DNA of 64,000 bases from Arthrobacter pigmenti (lineage in GTDB: Bacteria > Actinomycetota > Actinomycetes > Actinomycetales > Micrococcaceae). Below, piece by piece: positions 41,744-49,451 of this stretch. Where the stretch lies: contig NZ_JAATJL010000001.1 of assembly GCF_011927905.1 (NCBI RefSeq), positions 3,348,001 to 3,412,000 of the forward strand, written 5' to 3'. Position 1 is the first letter of the stretch. Each line of letters opens with the position of its first letter. Made by a program: the position numbers and the translations under genes. The notes under the pieces were generated by a model. That model searched no databases, was not told where the DNA came from, and saw only the letters and a list, made by a program, of their open reading frames with translations.

Positions 41744-42982
41744 TCACCCCGGCCCGCCCGCCGGCTTGCCCTGCAGGAGGCGCCGCGTGAAACTCAACAC
41801 GTCCAACCGTAGCCGCGCATACGCCCGTGGGTCAGGTTCTTCCGCAGCGGCAAATGCCTCGATTGATTCGAGTGTCCGGTTCACAACCAGATCCGGGCTG
41901 CGCATGCGCCAGCCGGAACCCTCCGCAGCCAGATCTGCGGCCGTGATGCTGCCGTGCTGGTAGACGCCGTTGATGGACAGTGCCATTCGTCCGTCGTTGC
42001 GTTGATGGCGCAGGGGCACCATGTCGTATGCGGGAGCCAGTTTTGAGCTGCCGGTGGGGCCGTGCAGCAATGACAAATTCTTCGCATGCATGTCCACATT
42101 TCCGAGCGCTACGGCCAGAACGCTCATGGCCAGCAGACGTTCCAGTGACTCGTCGTCGCCGTTCTTTCGGAACACCTCGGCGATTCGGCGGAGGCTCACC
42201 TTCCCACCGAGTTCCTGGTACTTCTCATTGGCATGCGCACCCAGAACCTGATTCATATCTTCCTGGTGAAGACGGCCCAGAGGTGCGTCCGGCGCTCGGT
42301 CGTATCGTTCAATAACCAGTGCTGGGAGCCCGTCAAAGTCCGCCAGCCAGGTTTCCGTCTGGCACAGCCCGAGCCTCCGCGCGGCGCGGGCACCATACTC
42401 CTCATCAAAGATGACCGTCGGGTGATCGCGCGATTCTGGCTTAACGATGTGCGTGGAAGGATACCCGTCGTGCACACGGTGCCAACGCTCGTCGATGCGC
42501 GCCAACACAATCTTGTCCTGTACCCCCGCGAGCGAAGTCTTACCCGTGAGCGGACTGTTACCCAGGGGCTCAGCCAGCGTGTCAAGAAGCAACGCCCTCA
42601 CACCCTCATCCGTGAGGGCAGTCGCATGGGGTCGCCGCGGCTCACCCGGGCGATCCGGATCCCAGATCTGCATCGCGCCGGCGACATCCCGCCCGTAGTA
42701 GGCCAGCAGGGTCACTACGTCGTGTTCCCTAGCCCCCACACTGGCAGCCAGGTTGGTGAGGATCCGGCCCTCCGGCAGTAGTTCGGAGAAGAAATTACGA
42801 CGACGGGCAGCGCGACTGCGGTTCACTGTCACGTTCAGTGGAACGGATTCGGACAGGATAGTGCTGCCCAGTTCGAAGTGGTCAAACGCAGAGCGGTCGG
42901 TCCGGAAATCAAAGGTGCGCCAGTCCGTTCCAACCAGCCAGCCGACGAGATGCCCGTACAGCTCGACCCTCAGCTCACCCAT
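41744..42982 (-). CDS. hipA: HipA-type serine/threonine kinase toxin
   Basis: A 412-residue HipA family kinase. An N-terminal subdomain (about 1-100: MGELRVELYGHLVGWL) is followed by HipA couple region LLAYYGRDVAGAMQIW and the kinase core. That core has the Gly-rich/ser loop LTGKTSLAGVQDKIVLARI, ATP-lysine THIVKPESRDHP, catalytic NVDMHAKNLSLL (Asp for catalysis) and metal loop APAYDMVPL. HipA phosphorylates glutamyl-tRNA synthetase in E. coli and causes persistence. ATG 42982 overlaps the hipB stop by 8 bases; the upstream extension in the frame is not needed. All key residues look intact. Confidence 0.9.
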   Translation of the reverse strand: MGELRVELYGHLVGWLVGTDWRTFDFRTDRSAFDHFELGSTILSESVPLNVTVNRSRAARRRNFFSELLPEGRILTNLAASVGAREHDVVTLLAYYGRDVAGAMQIWDPDRPGEPRRPHATALTDEGVRALLLDTLAEPLGNSPLTGKTSLAGVQDKIVLARIDERWHRVHDGYPSTHIVKPESRDHPTVIFDEEYGARAARRLGLCQTETWLADFDGLPALVIERYDRAPDAPLGRLHQEDMNQVLGAHANEKYQELGGKVSLRRIAEVFRKNGDDESLERLLAMSVLAVALGNVDMHAKNLSLLHGPTGSSKLAPAYDMVPLRHQRNDGRMALSINGVYQHGSITAADLAAEGSGWRMRSPDLVVNRTLESIEAFAAAEEPDPRAYARLRLDVLSFTRRLLQGKPAGGPG

Positions 42983-43238
42983 CGTTGCCTTTGCGCTTGC
43001 TCGGCTGGTCGATCGGCTCGTCGATCTCGGCATACAGGCGGACTCCAGTTGCCCGGAGCATCTCGAAAAGGCGGTCGGTCAGGATCCCGGGCTTACCCTG
43101 CTCCATCTCCCAAACCCACTTCTGGCCGATGCCGAGGCGTTCTGCAAGTTGCCGCTGGCTCATCCCCTGCAGCGCGCGGCCCTGTTGCAGCATGCGACCT
43201 AACGCCTCGGCGTTGCGAACCTCTCCACGAAGTATCAT
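42975..43238 (-). CDS. hipB: HipB-type HTH antitoxin
   Basis: An 87-residue XRE-family regulator. The helix-turn-helix is LQGMSQRQLAERLGIGQKWVWEMEQGK, followed by GILTDRLFEMLRATGVRLYAEI, a beta-strand typical of HipB dimers. ATG 43238 is used because AGGTG lies 6 bases upstream; GTG 43247 is an in-frame alternative. It binds and neutralises HipA and represses the operon. A promoter with flanking repeats lies just upstream, inside the 3' end of the next gene. Confidence 0.88.
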   Translation of the reverse strand: MILRGEVRNAEALGRMLQQGRALQGMSQRQLAERLGIGQKWVWEMEQGKPGILTDRLFEMLRATGVRLYAEIDEPIDQPSKRKGNDG

Positions 43239-43263
43239 TCGATTCACCTGTCATCTTGACGCT

Positions 43264-43306
43264 GATATCGAAGTCAGCCTATTTGAAGTCAATATCGTAG
43301 TCAACC
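43264..43306 (-). promoter_or_regulatory. hipBA promoter with paired operator repeats
   Basis: On the minus strand -35 TTGACT (43287-43292), a 17-bp spacer and -10 GATATC (43264-43269) form a near-ideal promoter. Direct repeats ATATCGAAGTCAGCC (43265-43279) and ATATCGTAGTCAACC (43292-43306), 27 bases apart and 13 of 15 identical, straddle it, and TTGACG/CGTCAA (43310/43326) is a further dyad. HipB probably binds these repeats. The promoter overlaps the last codons of the DUF4031-HD gene. Confidence 0.6.
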
Positions 43307-44229
43307 GGATTGACGTCGGAATTGGCGTCAACCCGACAGCGAACCGTGGATCGGCGCAGGGTAGCGAGCTCGGCGGCGAGGTTCTCGTGCGCACTTGCCA
43401 GCCAGCGATGGCGCGCCCGTTCCGTGCGGTACAGCGGGTCGAGGGCCAGCAACCGGCCGACGACGGCGGCGCGCCCCACGGTGAACTGCGCGTCCGGGAT
43501 GTGCGCATATTCTTCCCGGACCGCGCGCACATATCGTTGATAGCCGGCCGGGGAGCGGCCCAGGACGGCGAGGTCCGCGTCGCAGAGAAGCTCACCGGCG
43601 CGGTCACCGGCATCGGGGTCGTGCGTCACGGTGAGCCGGACCAGCCGGGTCACTTCACCGGGGTCCGGGATGACGCCGGTCAGTTGGTCTTCGGCGAGCG
43701 CCGCCGATGCTTCCTCGTCCTCACCCGCCTTCCCCGCATACACGGCGTCGTGAAACCAGGCGGCGAGCCGGATGTTCAGCCGGGTGGCGTCGTCGTCGTT
43801 CTCGTCGATGAGTAGGTCGAGGGCCTCAAGCACATCGAGCAGGTGTTCTGGGTTGTGGTAGCGGCGGTGCGGCTCGGACCAGCGGTCCAGTAGTTGCCCG
43901 CCGAGGGCCGGATGCCCGGGCAGGGTCTGCGACCATCGTGCGCGGAGGGCCCGGCGGATGCGGTCGGGGCGCAGCCGCGCAGGTACCCGCAATCCGCTGC
44001 TGATCAGTATCCGGACGAGTGTCCCGCCGTTCACCTCCAGCGCGCCCTGGCGCACGAGTTGCCGGTAGCGGCGGGCGGGGACGTCGTAATGATCGACGTC
44101 GAATGCCCGCTCGGAGATGCCTGCCCGGGCTGCGAACCCGTGCAGCTCGGCCAGGGAGGTGTCGGAAATGAGGTGGGAGAATACGGTGCCGTGCGCGGGC
44201 CAGAGCGGCGGATCAATGTACACGGCCAT
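43279..44229 (-). CDS. DUF4031 domain fused to an HD-type metal-dependent domain
   Basis: A 316-residue two-domain protein. Residues 1-95 match DUF4031 (MAVYIDPPLWPAHGTVFSHL, FDVDHYDVPARRYRQLVRQGA). Residues about 110-310 are an HD-like hydrolase: HRRYHNPEHLLDVLEALDLL, AAWFHDAVYAG and LLCDADLAVLGR supply the H-HD-D metal set. DUF4031 has no known function; HD domains are often nucleotidases or phosphohydrolases. ATG 44229 is chosen because the upstream frame reads through tandem repeats. It is followed by hipBA in the same orientation, whose promoter lies in its last codons. Confidence 0.8.
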   Translation of the reverse strand: MAVYIDPPLWPAHGTVFSHLISDTSLAELHGFAARAGISERAFDVDHYDVPARRYRQLVRQGALEVNGGTLVRILISSGLRVPARLRPDRIRRALRARWSQTLPGHPALGGQLLDRWSEPHRRYHNPEHLLDVLEALDLLIDENDDDATRLNIRLAAWFHDAVYAGKAGEDEEASAALAEDQLTGVIPDPGEVTRLVRLTVTHDPDAGDRAGELLCDADLAVLGRSPAGYQRYVRAVREEYAHIPDAQFTVGRAAVVGRLLALDPLYRTERARHRWLASAHENLAAELATLRRSTVRCRVDANSDVNPVDYDIDFK

Positions 44230-44238
44230 GGGACCCAA

Positions 44239-44345
44239 GCGTATCGGTAGGGTCCCGGTGTGAGCGCCAGCGAACGCAGGGGGGCCGATACGCGCGTATC
44301 GGTAGGGTCCCGGTGTGAACGCCAGCGAACGCAGGGGGCCGATAC
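44239..44345. repeat. Tandem 54/55-bp palindromic repeat
   Basis: Two head-to-tail units, 44239-44293 and 44294-44345, differ at a few positions only. Each starts GCGTATCGGTAGGGTCCCGG and ends GGCCGATACGC or GGCCGATAC, so each unit can fold with a 7-9-bp stem. A third partial half follows (TCGGTATCGG to about 44355). It lies in the 236-base spacer between divergent genes and resembles dispersed REP-like elements of Arthrobacter-type genomes. Confidence 0.75.
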
Positions 44346-44391
44346 TCGGTATCGGCTCAAAGGTATGTACAGGACAGCGGCTCTGTGCCAT

Positions 44392-44408
44392 TGTTTACAG
44401 TGTTTACA
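44392..44408 (+). promoter_or_regulatory. Tandem TGTTTACA repeats upstream of the BNR-propeller gene
   Basis: TGTTTACA at 44392-44399 is directly repeated at 44401-44408, one helical turn apart, 57 bases before the BNR gene start. It is the only A/T-rich stretch in the leader and may be a promoter element or activator site. Confidence 0.35.
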
Positions 44409-44465
44409 TGCGGTCCGTCGGAGTATCGTTCGCCGGCCGCGAGCCGCTTCCTGAAACGAGGACCC

Positions 44466-45575
44466 ATGGAAACCACCGTCCTGGCCATCGGCACCAAGAA
44501 GGGCCTCTGGCTTGCCACGAGTACCGACCGGCAGAACTGGACGCTGTCCCGGCCGCACCACCTGATGTCGGAGATTCCGAGCGTTGGGATCGACACCCGC
44601 GGCGGCCGAACGCGCATCCTCGTGGGGATGATGGACTGGCACTGGGGGCCGACTGTCGTCTACTCGGATGATCTGGGCGCCACCTGGTCCGAGCCCGAGC
44701 AGGGTGCCATCAAGTTCGCGGAATCGGACGAGACCGCCCTGGGACGGATCTGGCAGCTGCAGCCGGACTCGGAGGACCGTCCCGGCGTAGTCTGGGCCGG
44801 CTGCGAGCCCATCTCCGTATGGAAATCGACCGACGGCGGCCAGCACTTCGAACTGAACCGCGGGCTCTGGGACCACCCGCACCGCTCCGAATGGGGTGCC
44901 GGCTTCGGCGGGGCTGCCGCCCACACCGTTGTCCCCAGCCCGGTCGACGACACCGTGCACGTGGCCATGAGCACAGGCGGTGTCTATCGCTCCACAGACG
45001 GCGGCCAGGCCTGGGAGCCGCGGAACAAGGGCATCTCCGCGTACTTCATGCCGGATCCCAACCCTGAGTTCGGCCAGTGTGTCCACAAGATCGCGCGGGA
45101 TTCCGAGAACCCGCAGCGCCTGTACGCCCAGAACCATCACGGCGTGTACCGGTCCGACGACGGCGCCGAGACCTGGGATTCAATCGCCGACGGATTACCG
45201 GCGGACTTCGGCTTCGTCATGCTCACCCATCCGCGCCGCGGCGGCACCGCCTGGGTGATCCCGTTGAAGGCAGACGGCGAGCGCATTCCACCGGACGCCA
45301 AGCTCGCCGTGCACCGGACCGACGACGCCGGCTCCACCTGGACCCGCCTCGACAACGGGTTGCCCTCCAGCGAATACAACGCCGTGCTGCGCGATGCCGC
45401 CGGTGTGGACAACGCCGAACCTGTCGGCGTGTACTTCGGGACCCGAGGCGGCTCGGTCTATGCCAGCGCCGATGAGGGTGCGTCCTTCACTGAAGTGGCA
45501 GCCCACCTGCCGGACGTGCTGTGCGTGCGTGCCGCCGTCGTCGTCGGTGCCGAAGCGGGTGTCGGATCGCCATGA
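44466..45575 (+). CDS. BNR/sialidase-like beta-propeller protein (exo-alpha-sialidase fold)
   Basis: A 369-residue cytoplasmic propeller with repeated Asp-box (BNR) motifs: YSDDLGATWSEP, KSTDGGQHFEL, RSTDGGQAWEPR, RSDDGAETWDSI, RTDDAGSTWTRL and ASADEGASFTEV. No signal peptide is present, and the Arg triad of true sialidases is not evident, so it is more like the VPS10/WD40 glycosyl-hydrolase-like group. It starts at ATG 44466 after GAGGA. The gene overlaps the MoaD/ThiS-like gene by 4 bases (ATGA), a conserved pairing in actinobacteria. Its role is unknown. Confidence 0.82.
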   Translation: METTVLAIGTKKGLWLATSTDRQNWTLSRPHHLMSEIPSVGIDTRGGRTRILVGMMDWHWGPTVVYSDDLGATWSEPEQGAIKFAESDETALGRIWQLQPDSEDRPGVVWAGCEPISVWKSTDGGQHFELNRGLWDHPHRSEWGAGFGGAAAHTVVPSPVDDTVHVAMSTGGVYRSTDGGQAWEPRNKGISAYFMPDPNPEFGQCVHKIARDSENPQRLYAQNHHGVYRSDDGAETWDSIADGLPADFGFVMLTHPRRGGTAWVIPLKADGERIPPDAKLAVHRTDDAGSTWTRLDNGLPSSEYNAVLRDAAGVDNAEPVGVYFGTRGGSVYASADEGASFTEVAAHLPDVLCVRAAVVVGAEAGVGSP

Positions 45576-45859
45576 GCCCTGTGATCGTGCTGATTCCGAC
45601 GCTGCTCAGGCCGCTTGTGGAGGATCGCTCGACGGTGGAGGTTGAGTTGGAATCTGCTGTAGCCGTGTCGGACGTGCTGGACACACTGTCCGACGGACGG
45701 CCGGTTTTCGCACGGCGCATCCGTGACGAGACGGGGGCGCTGCGCCGGTATGTCAACATCTACGTGGACGGCGAGGATGTGCGGCGTGCGGACGGGCTTG
45801 CGACGGCAGTAACGCCCGGGTCCGAGGTGATGATCATCCAGTCGGTGGCCGGCGGGTAG
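45572..45859 (+). CDS. MoaD/ThiS-like beta-grasp sulfur-carrier-type protein
   Basis: A 95-residue ubiquitin-like protein ending in the diglycine tail VAGG needed for adenylation and thiocarboxylate formation. The beta-grasp pattern VIVLIPTLLRPLVEDRSTVEVEL, VSDVLDTLSD and NIYVDGEDVRRADGLATAV matches the MoaD/ThiS superfamily. It overlaps the BNR-propeller gene by 4 bases. No moaE, thiG or activating E1-like gene is adjacent, so it is not obviously part of molybdopterin or thiamin synthesis. Confidence 0.85.
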   Translation: MSPVIVLIPTLLRPLVEDRSTVEVELESAVAVSDVLDTLSDGRPVFARRIRDETGALRRYVNIYVDGEDVRRADGLATAVTPGSEVMIIQSVAGG

Positions 45860-45901
45860 ACTTCAGCAAGGGTTCAGCATCGGGCAGCAATACTCAGCTG
45901 C

Positions 45902-47316
45902 ATGAATGCTCGCGTATCACGCCGTACCTTCCTGGGCGGAGCCGCTGCCGCCGGGCTCGGGGTGACGTTCGCGGGCTGTGGCAGCCTGGAGCCGTTCAGT
46001 CGACCATCGGGCGTGTCCTCGATTCGTACCGCCGCCGGTTACGGTCCACTCATCCCGGATCCCGAGGGAATCCTGGCGCTACCCGAAGGGTTCTCCTACC
46101 AGCTGGTTGCACGCTCAGGGGAAACCACCACCGACGACGGCGTACATCCCTCAGACCCGGATGGAATGGGCGTCTTTGCCAACGGCGACGGCGGTTGGAC
46201 ACTCGTGACCAACCATGAGAATGACGGCGACGAGCCGCACCCGGTTCCCGTTGTGGAGGGGCTGACTTATGACCCCGGCGCCATCGGCGGCACCTCGACA
46301 ATCACGGTCGATCCGGTGGGCAAGCGGTTGGCCCAGTACACCAGCCTCGCCGGAACGGACAACAATTGTGCGGGTGGCATAACGCCGTGGGCACATGGCT
46401 GAGCTGCGAAGAGACGGAGAGCCGCGCGGGCGAGGATGGACGCACCAAGAACCACGGCTATGTCTTCGAGGTAGACCCGGCCAGCCGGGAAGCTAACCTC
46501 CGGGCGAGCCCGATTCCGCTGAAGTTTCTGGGAAGGTACTCGCACGAGGCAGTCGCCGTCGATCCTTCGAGCACCTTCATCTACCTGACGGAGGACGCGA
46601 AGGACCCCAACGGGCTCTACTATCGGTGGGCACCGCCGTCTGGATTCACTCCCGGCCCCGGCAAGCTGCATGAGCTGGCCACGTCCGACGGCGGAGACGT
46701 TGCGGGCCGCCTTCAGGCAATGAACTGTTTCGAGAATGGTCAGCACATTTCTGATCTGTCCGAAGCGACAGCCGTCGGAACCCGCCTGCAGGTGCAGTGG
46801 GTGGATGTGCCGGACCGGGACGCCGCCGAGCGGTCCGTGCGCGAACAGTTCGATGATGAGCAGGTTACGCGGTCCTACAAGCTTGAAGGTCAGTGGTGGG
46901 CCGACGACGGCGCGTACTTCGTCGCGAGCTTCGCGCGCTTCCGCGAGGGAGCAGCAGGCGAACACAACGGCCAGGTGTGGTTCTACGATCCGTCCGATGA
47001 GACCCTGACCCTCAAGACCATCTTCGGCATTGACGCAGTTGCGGAACAGCTTCCCGGCGTATCGGGAAGGCCTGACAACATCACCGTTTCGCCGCACGGC
47101 GGTTTTGTCCTCGCAGAGGACAGTGACGGCGTGTCCCACCTGCTGGGGGTGACATCCCAGGGAGGAACGTACCCGCTGGCACGTAACGACCACAACGACA
47201 GCGAGTTCTGCGGACCCGCTTTCAGCGCGGACGGCAGGATCCTCTTCGTCAACATCCAGTCACCCGGTTTCACCCTCGCCGTCACGGGCCCGTGGGACCA
47301 ACCGGAGGACTCGTAG
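45902..47316 (+). pseudogene. PhoX-family alkaline phosphatase, one-base frameshift
   Basis: A PhoX/DUF839-type secreted phosphatase split in two frames. Part 1 (45902-46402) has a Tat signal with VSRRTFLGG and VTFAGC, then VTNHENDGDEPHPV and TDNNCAGGITPW. Part 2 continues from about 46391 in the next frame with GTWLSCEETESRAGEDGRTKNHGYVFEVDP and runs to 47316. PhoX proteins read GGITPWGTWLSCEE at this point, so one G is missing from the run at 46389-46391. Both halves are otherwise intact and together have the family length. Either the gene is freshly inactivated or the assembly lacks a base. Confidence 0.9.
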
Positions 47317-47328
47317 CTCCTGACGCCC

Positions 47329-48648
47329 CTACGCTGAAGAGGGAATGCGGACTTCGATGCACACGCCGCCAAGCGGGCTGTCCGAAATCTGCACCGTCCC
47401 GTGATGGGCGCTGACGATCTCCTGAACGATAGACAATCCCAGGCCACTGCCGCCGCTGTTCCGCGTTCGGGATTCATCCAACCGTGCGAAACGCTCAAAG
47501 ACCCGTTCCCTGTCCTCCACCGGTACGCCGAGTCCGTCATCTTCCACGGCGAGGACGGCAGTTGACTCAGTGGCGCTGAGCCTGAGGCGGACCTGCGAAC
47601 GGGCATGCTGAGCGGCATTGTCCACCAGGTTCCGTACCATCTGAGCGAGTAGTGCTCCGTCTCCCAGGACACGTGCTGCACCGACCTCGGTCGCGTCCAG
47701 GTCCAGTTCGGTTGAAGTACGCAGGCGCCGCCCCTCGGCCAGCACAAGGTCGTCGAGATCCACTTCGCGGGCCTTCACTTCCAGCGACTGCTCGTCTGCC
47801 CGTGCGAGCACCAGCATCCCGGCGACGAGCCTCTCCAGGCGTCCGCCCTCATCCAGCACGGCTCTGGACAGGTCATCCGCGCTGATGCGGTCCGGGTGCG
47901 ATCGGGCCACCTCCGCATACTGCCGGAGGGAAGCGAGCGGGGATTTCAGTTCGTGGGATGCATCCGAAATGAACCGGCGCTGTGAGCGTTGGGACTGTTC
48001 AAGGCGCTCCAGCATGCGGTTCATGGTACGCGCCAACCGGCCAATCTCATCAGACCGCCCGGGGTCATCAATGCGGCGGTGCAGATTTCGTGAGGTCACC
48101 TCATCGACTTCCCTGCGCATCCGCTCAACCGGCGCCAGCGCCCTGCCCACTACCAACCACGTAACTACGGAGACAATGAGGATCAGCAAGGGCACCATTC
48201 CCGCGAGCAGCCCTCCAACGGTGGAAAGTGTCTCTTGGACGTCCTCCAACGTGCGCCCGACAATGATTGTCTGGCCGTCATCCGTGTCTTCGGCGGTCAC
48301 CAGAAAGTCGGCACTTTCCTCCGGGATTCGAAGGATCACGCCCTCATCCGTATCAGCGATGTCCAGCGCCGTCCCGGGTGCGCTCATGCTCGATGCCGTT
48401 ACCTCACCTGTGGCGGAGATGATCTGGAAGAAACGGTCATCATCGGTTTCCGTCACAGCGGGCAGCGAGCCGAGTCTGGCCTCGAGATCGTCAGTGTCGC
48501 CGTCGGCAGCCGCACGGACCTCCGCGAACAGCGCCCCCTGGAGCAGCAGGTAGAAGATGCCTGCGCATACTGCCAGGACGAATCCGACAATCAGTGCTGC
48601 AGAGAGCGTGAATCGAGCGCGCAACGTCTTGGGCGCTCCCCTACCCAC
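47329..48648 (-). CDS. OmpR-partner sensor histidine kinase
   Basis: A 439-residue membrane kinase. TM1 is ARFTLSAALIVGFVLAVCAGIFYLLL, the extracellular loop about 110 residues, and TM2 GMVPLLILIVSVVTWLVVG. A HAMP region with ALAPVERMRREVDEV follows. The HisKA box is FISDASHELKSPLASLRQY; the N, G1 and G2 boxes are NLVDNAAQHA, EDDGLGVP and GGSGLGLSIV. GTG 48648 is chosen, 8 bases into the regulator stop; GTG 48675 is an alternative that would add 9 residues. It pairs with the regulator upstream and probably signals envelope stress. Confidence 0.88.
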   Translation of the reverse strand: MGRGAPKTLRARFTLSAALIVGFVLAVCAGIFYLLLQGALFAEVRAAADGDTDDLEARLGSLPAVTETDDDRFFQIISATGEVTASSMSAPGTALDIADTDEGVILRIPEESADFLVTAEDTDDGQTIIVGRTLEDVQETLSTVGGLLAGMVPLLILIVSVVTWLVVGRALAPVERMRREVDEVTSRNLHRRIDDPGRSDEIGRLARTMNRMLERLEQSQRSQRRFISDASHELKSPLASLRQYAEVARSHPDRISADDLSRAVLDEGGRLERLVAGMLVLARADEQSLEVKAREVDLDDLVLAEGRRLRTSTELDLDATEVGAARVLGDGALLAQMVRNLVDNAAQHARSQVRLRLSATESTAVLAVEDDGLGVPVEDRERVFERFARLDESRTRNSGGSGLGLSIVQEIVSAHHGTVQISDSPLGGVCIEVRIPSSA

Positions 48649-49318
48649 CGTCGTCCGCCAATCGGTAGCCTGCACCGCGGAGCGTTTCTATTGCTGCCCT
48701 GTTGAACGGCCGATCAAGTTTGTTCCGCAGGTGCCGGATATAAACCTCCACGATGTTGGGGTCACCCTCGAAGTCGAAATCCCACACATTGTTCAGGATG
48801 TCGCGCTTTGACACTGTTTGGCCCGCGCGCCGAATAAGAAACTCCAACACTGCGAACTCCCGGGCGGTGACGTCGACGAACGTCTCCCCCCGCCAAACCC
48901 GCCGCGACGCCGGGTCCAGCCTGATGTCTCCGGCAACCAACACCGTGGGTCTCTCCCCGGCACCACGTCGGATCAACGCCCGCATCCGGGCCAGCAGGAC
49001 ATCGAACGAGAACGGCTTCGTCAGATAGTCATCAGCTCCCGTGTCCAGCCCGTCAACCTGGTCGCCAATGCCATCCCGGGCGGTCAACATGAGGATCGGG
49101 GTCCAGTTCCGCTCGGCCCGCAGGGCGGCGCAGACGCCTATTCCATTGAGGCCGGGCAGCATGATGTCGAGGAGTATGACCGCGTAACTGTGTTCGCGGG
49201 CAAGCCACAGCCCGTCGACGCCGCTGGCGGCCGTATCGACGGCAAAGCCTTCGGCTTCGAGGCCCCGCCTCAGCCCTTGCGCGAGACCAGTTTCGTCCTC
49301 AACCACCAGCACTCGCAC
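48641..49318 (-). CDS. OmpR/PhoB-family response regulator
   Basis: A 225-residue regulator. Its receiver has LVVEDE, Asp in VILLDIMLPG and Lys in LTKPFSFDVLLARM. Its winged-helix has VDVTAREFAVLEFLIRRAGQTVSKRDIL and the recognition helix NIVEVYIRHLRNKLDRP. The GTG start has AAGGTGACC upstream. It overlaps the kinase gene and is divergent from the DUF3060 lipoprotein gene, with a 10-bp-arm dyad between them that it may bind. The type is MprA/CseB-like. Confidence 0.92.
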   Translation of the reverse strand: MRVLVVEDETGLAQGLRRGLEAEGFAVDTAASGVDGLWLAREHSYAVILLDIMLPGLNGIGVCAALRAERNWTPILMLTARDGIGDQVDGLDTGADDYLTKPFSFDVLLARMRALIRRGAGERPTVLVAGDIRLDPASRRVWRGETFVDVTAREFAVLEFLIRRAGQTVSKRDILNNVWDFDFEGDPNIVEVYIRHLRNKLDRPFNRAAIETLRGAGYRLADDGG

Positions 49319-49352
49319 CGGTCACCTTGTCCTTCCGCATCGCTTTCACCCA

Positions 49353-49388
49353 TTCAGTGTGCCTTCAGGAAGCTGAGCGCACACTGAA
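49353..49388. promoter_or_regulatory. Dyad between the OmpR-type system and the DUF3060 gene
   Basis: TTCAGTGTGC (49353-49362) and GCACACTGAA (49379-49388) are perfectly complementary, with an inner CTTCAG-GAAG-CTGAG dyad between. It lies 35 bases before the regulator start and 64 before the lipoprotein start. The nested TTCAG words suggest tandem binding by the adjacent regulator, controlling both directions. Confidence 0.6.
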
Positions 49389-49451
49389 GCATCAGCATTA
49401 ACCCGGTCTGGAGCGTCCAAACTATCGGGAAACTTTCGCAGGAGGACCGCC

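Noticed and set aside
44031-45140. A 369-residue minus-strand frame across the tandem repeat
   Set aside because: It reads the antisense of the BNR gene and the palindromic repeats; the repeated Pro/Gly/Tyr strings are translated repeat DNA.
46366-47316. A separate 316-residue protein starting at 46366
   Set aside because: It is the second half of the frameshifted PhoX gene; its first residues are a shadow of the upstream frame and have no ribosome site.
48649-48675. GTG 48675 as the kinase start
   Set aside because: No ribosome site precedes it and it would overlap the regulator by 35 bases; GTG 48648 gives an 8-base overlap. It cannot be fully excluded.
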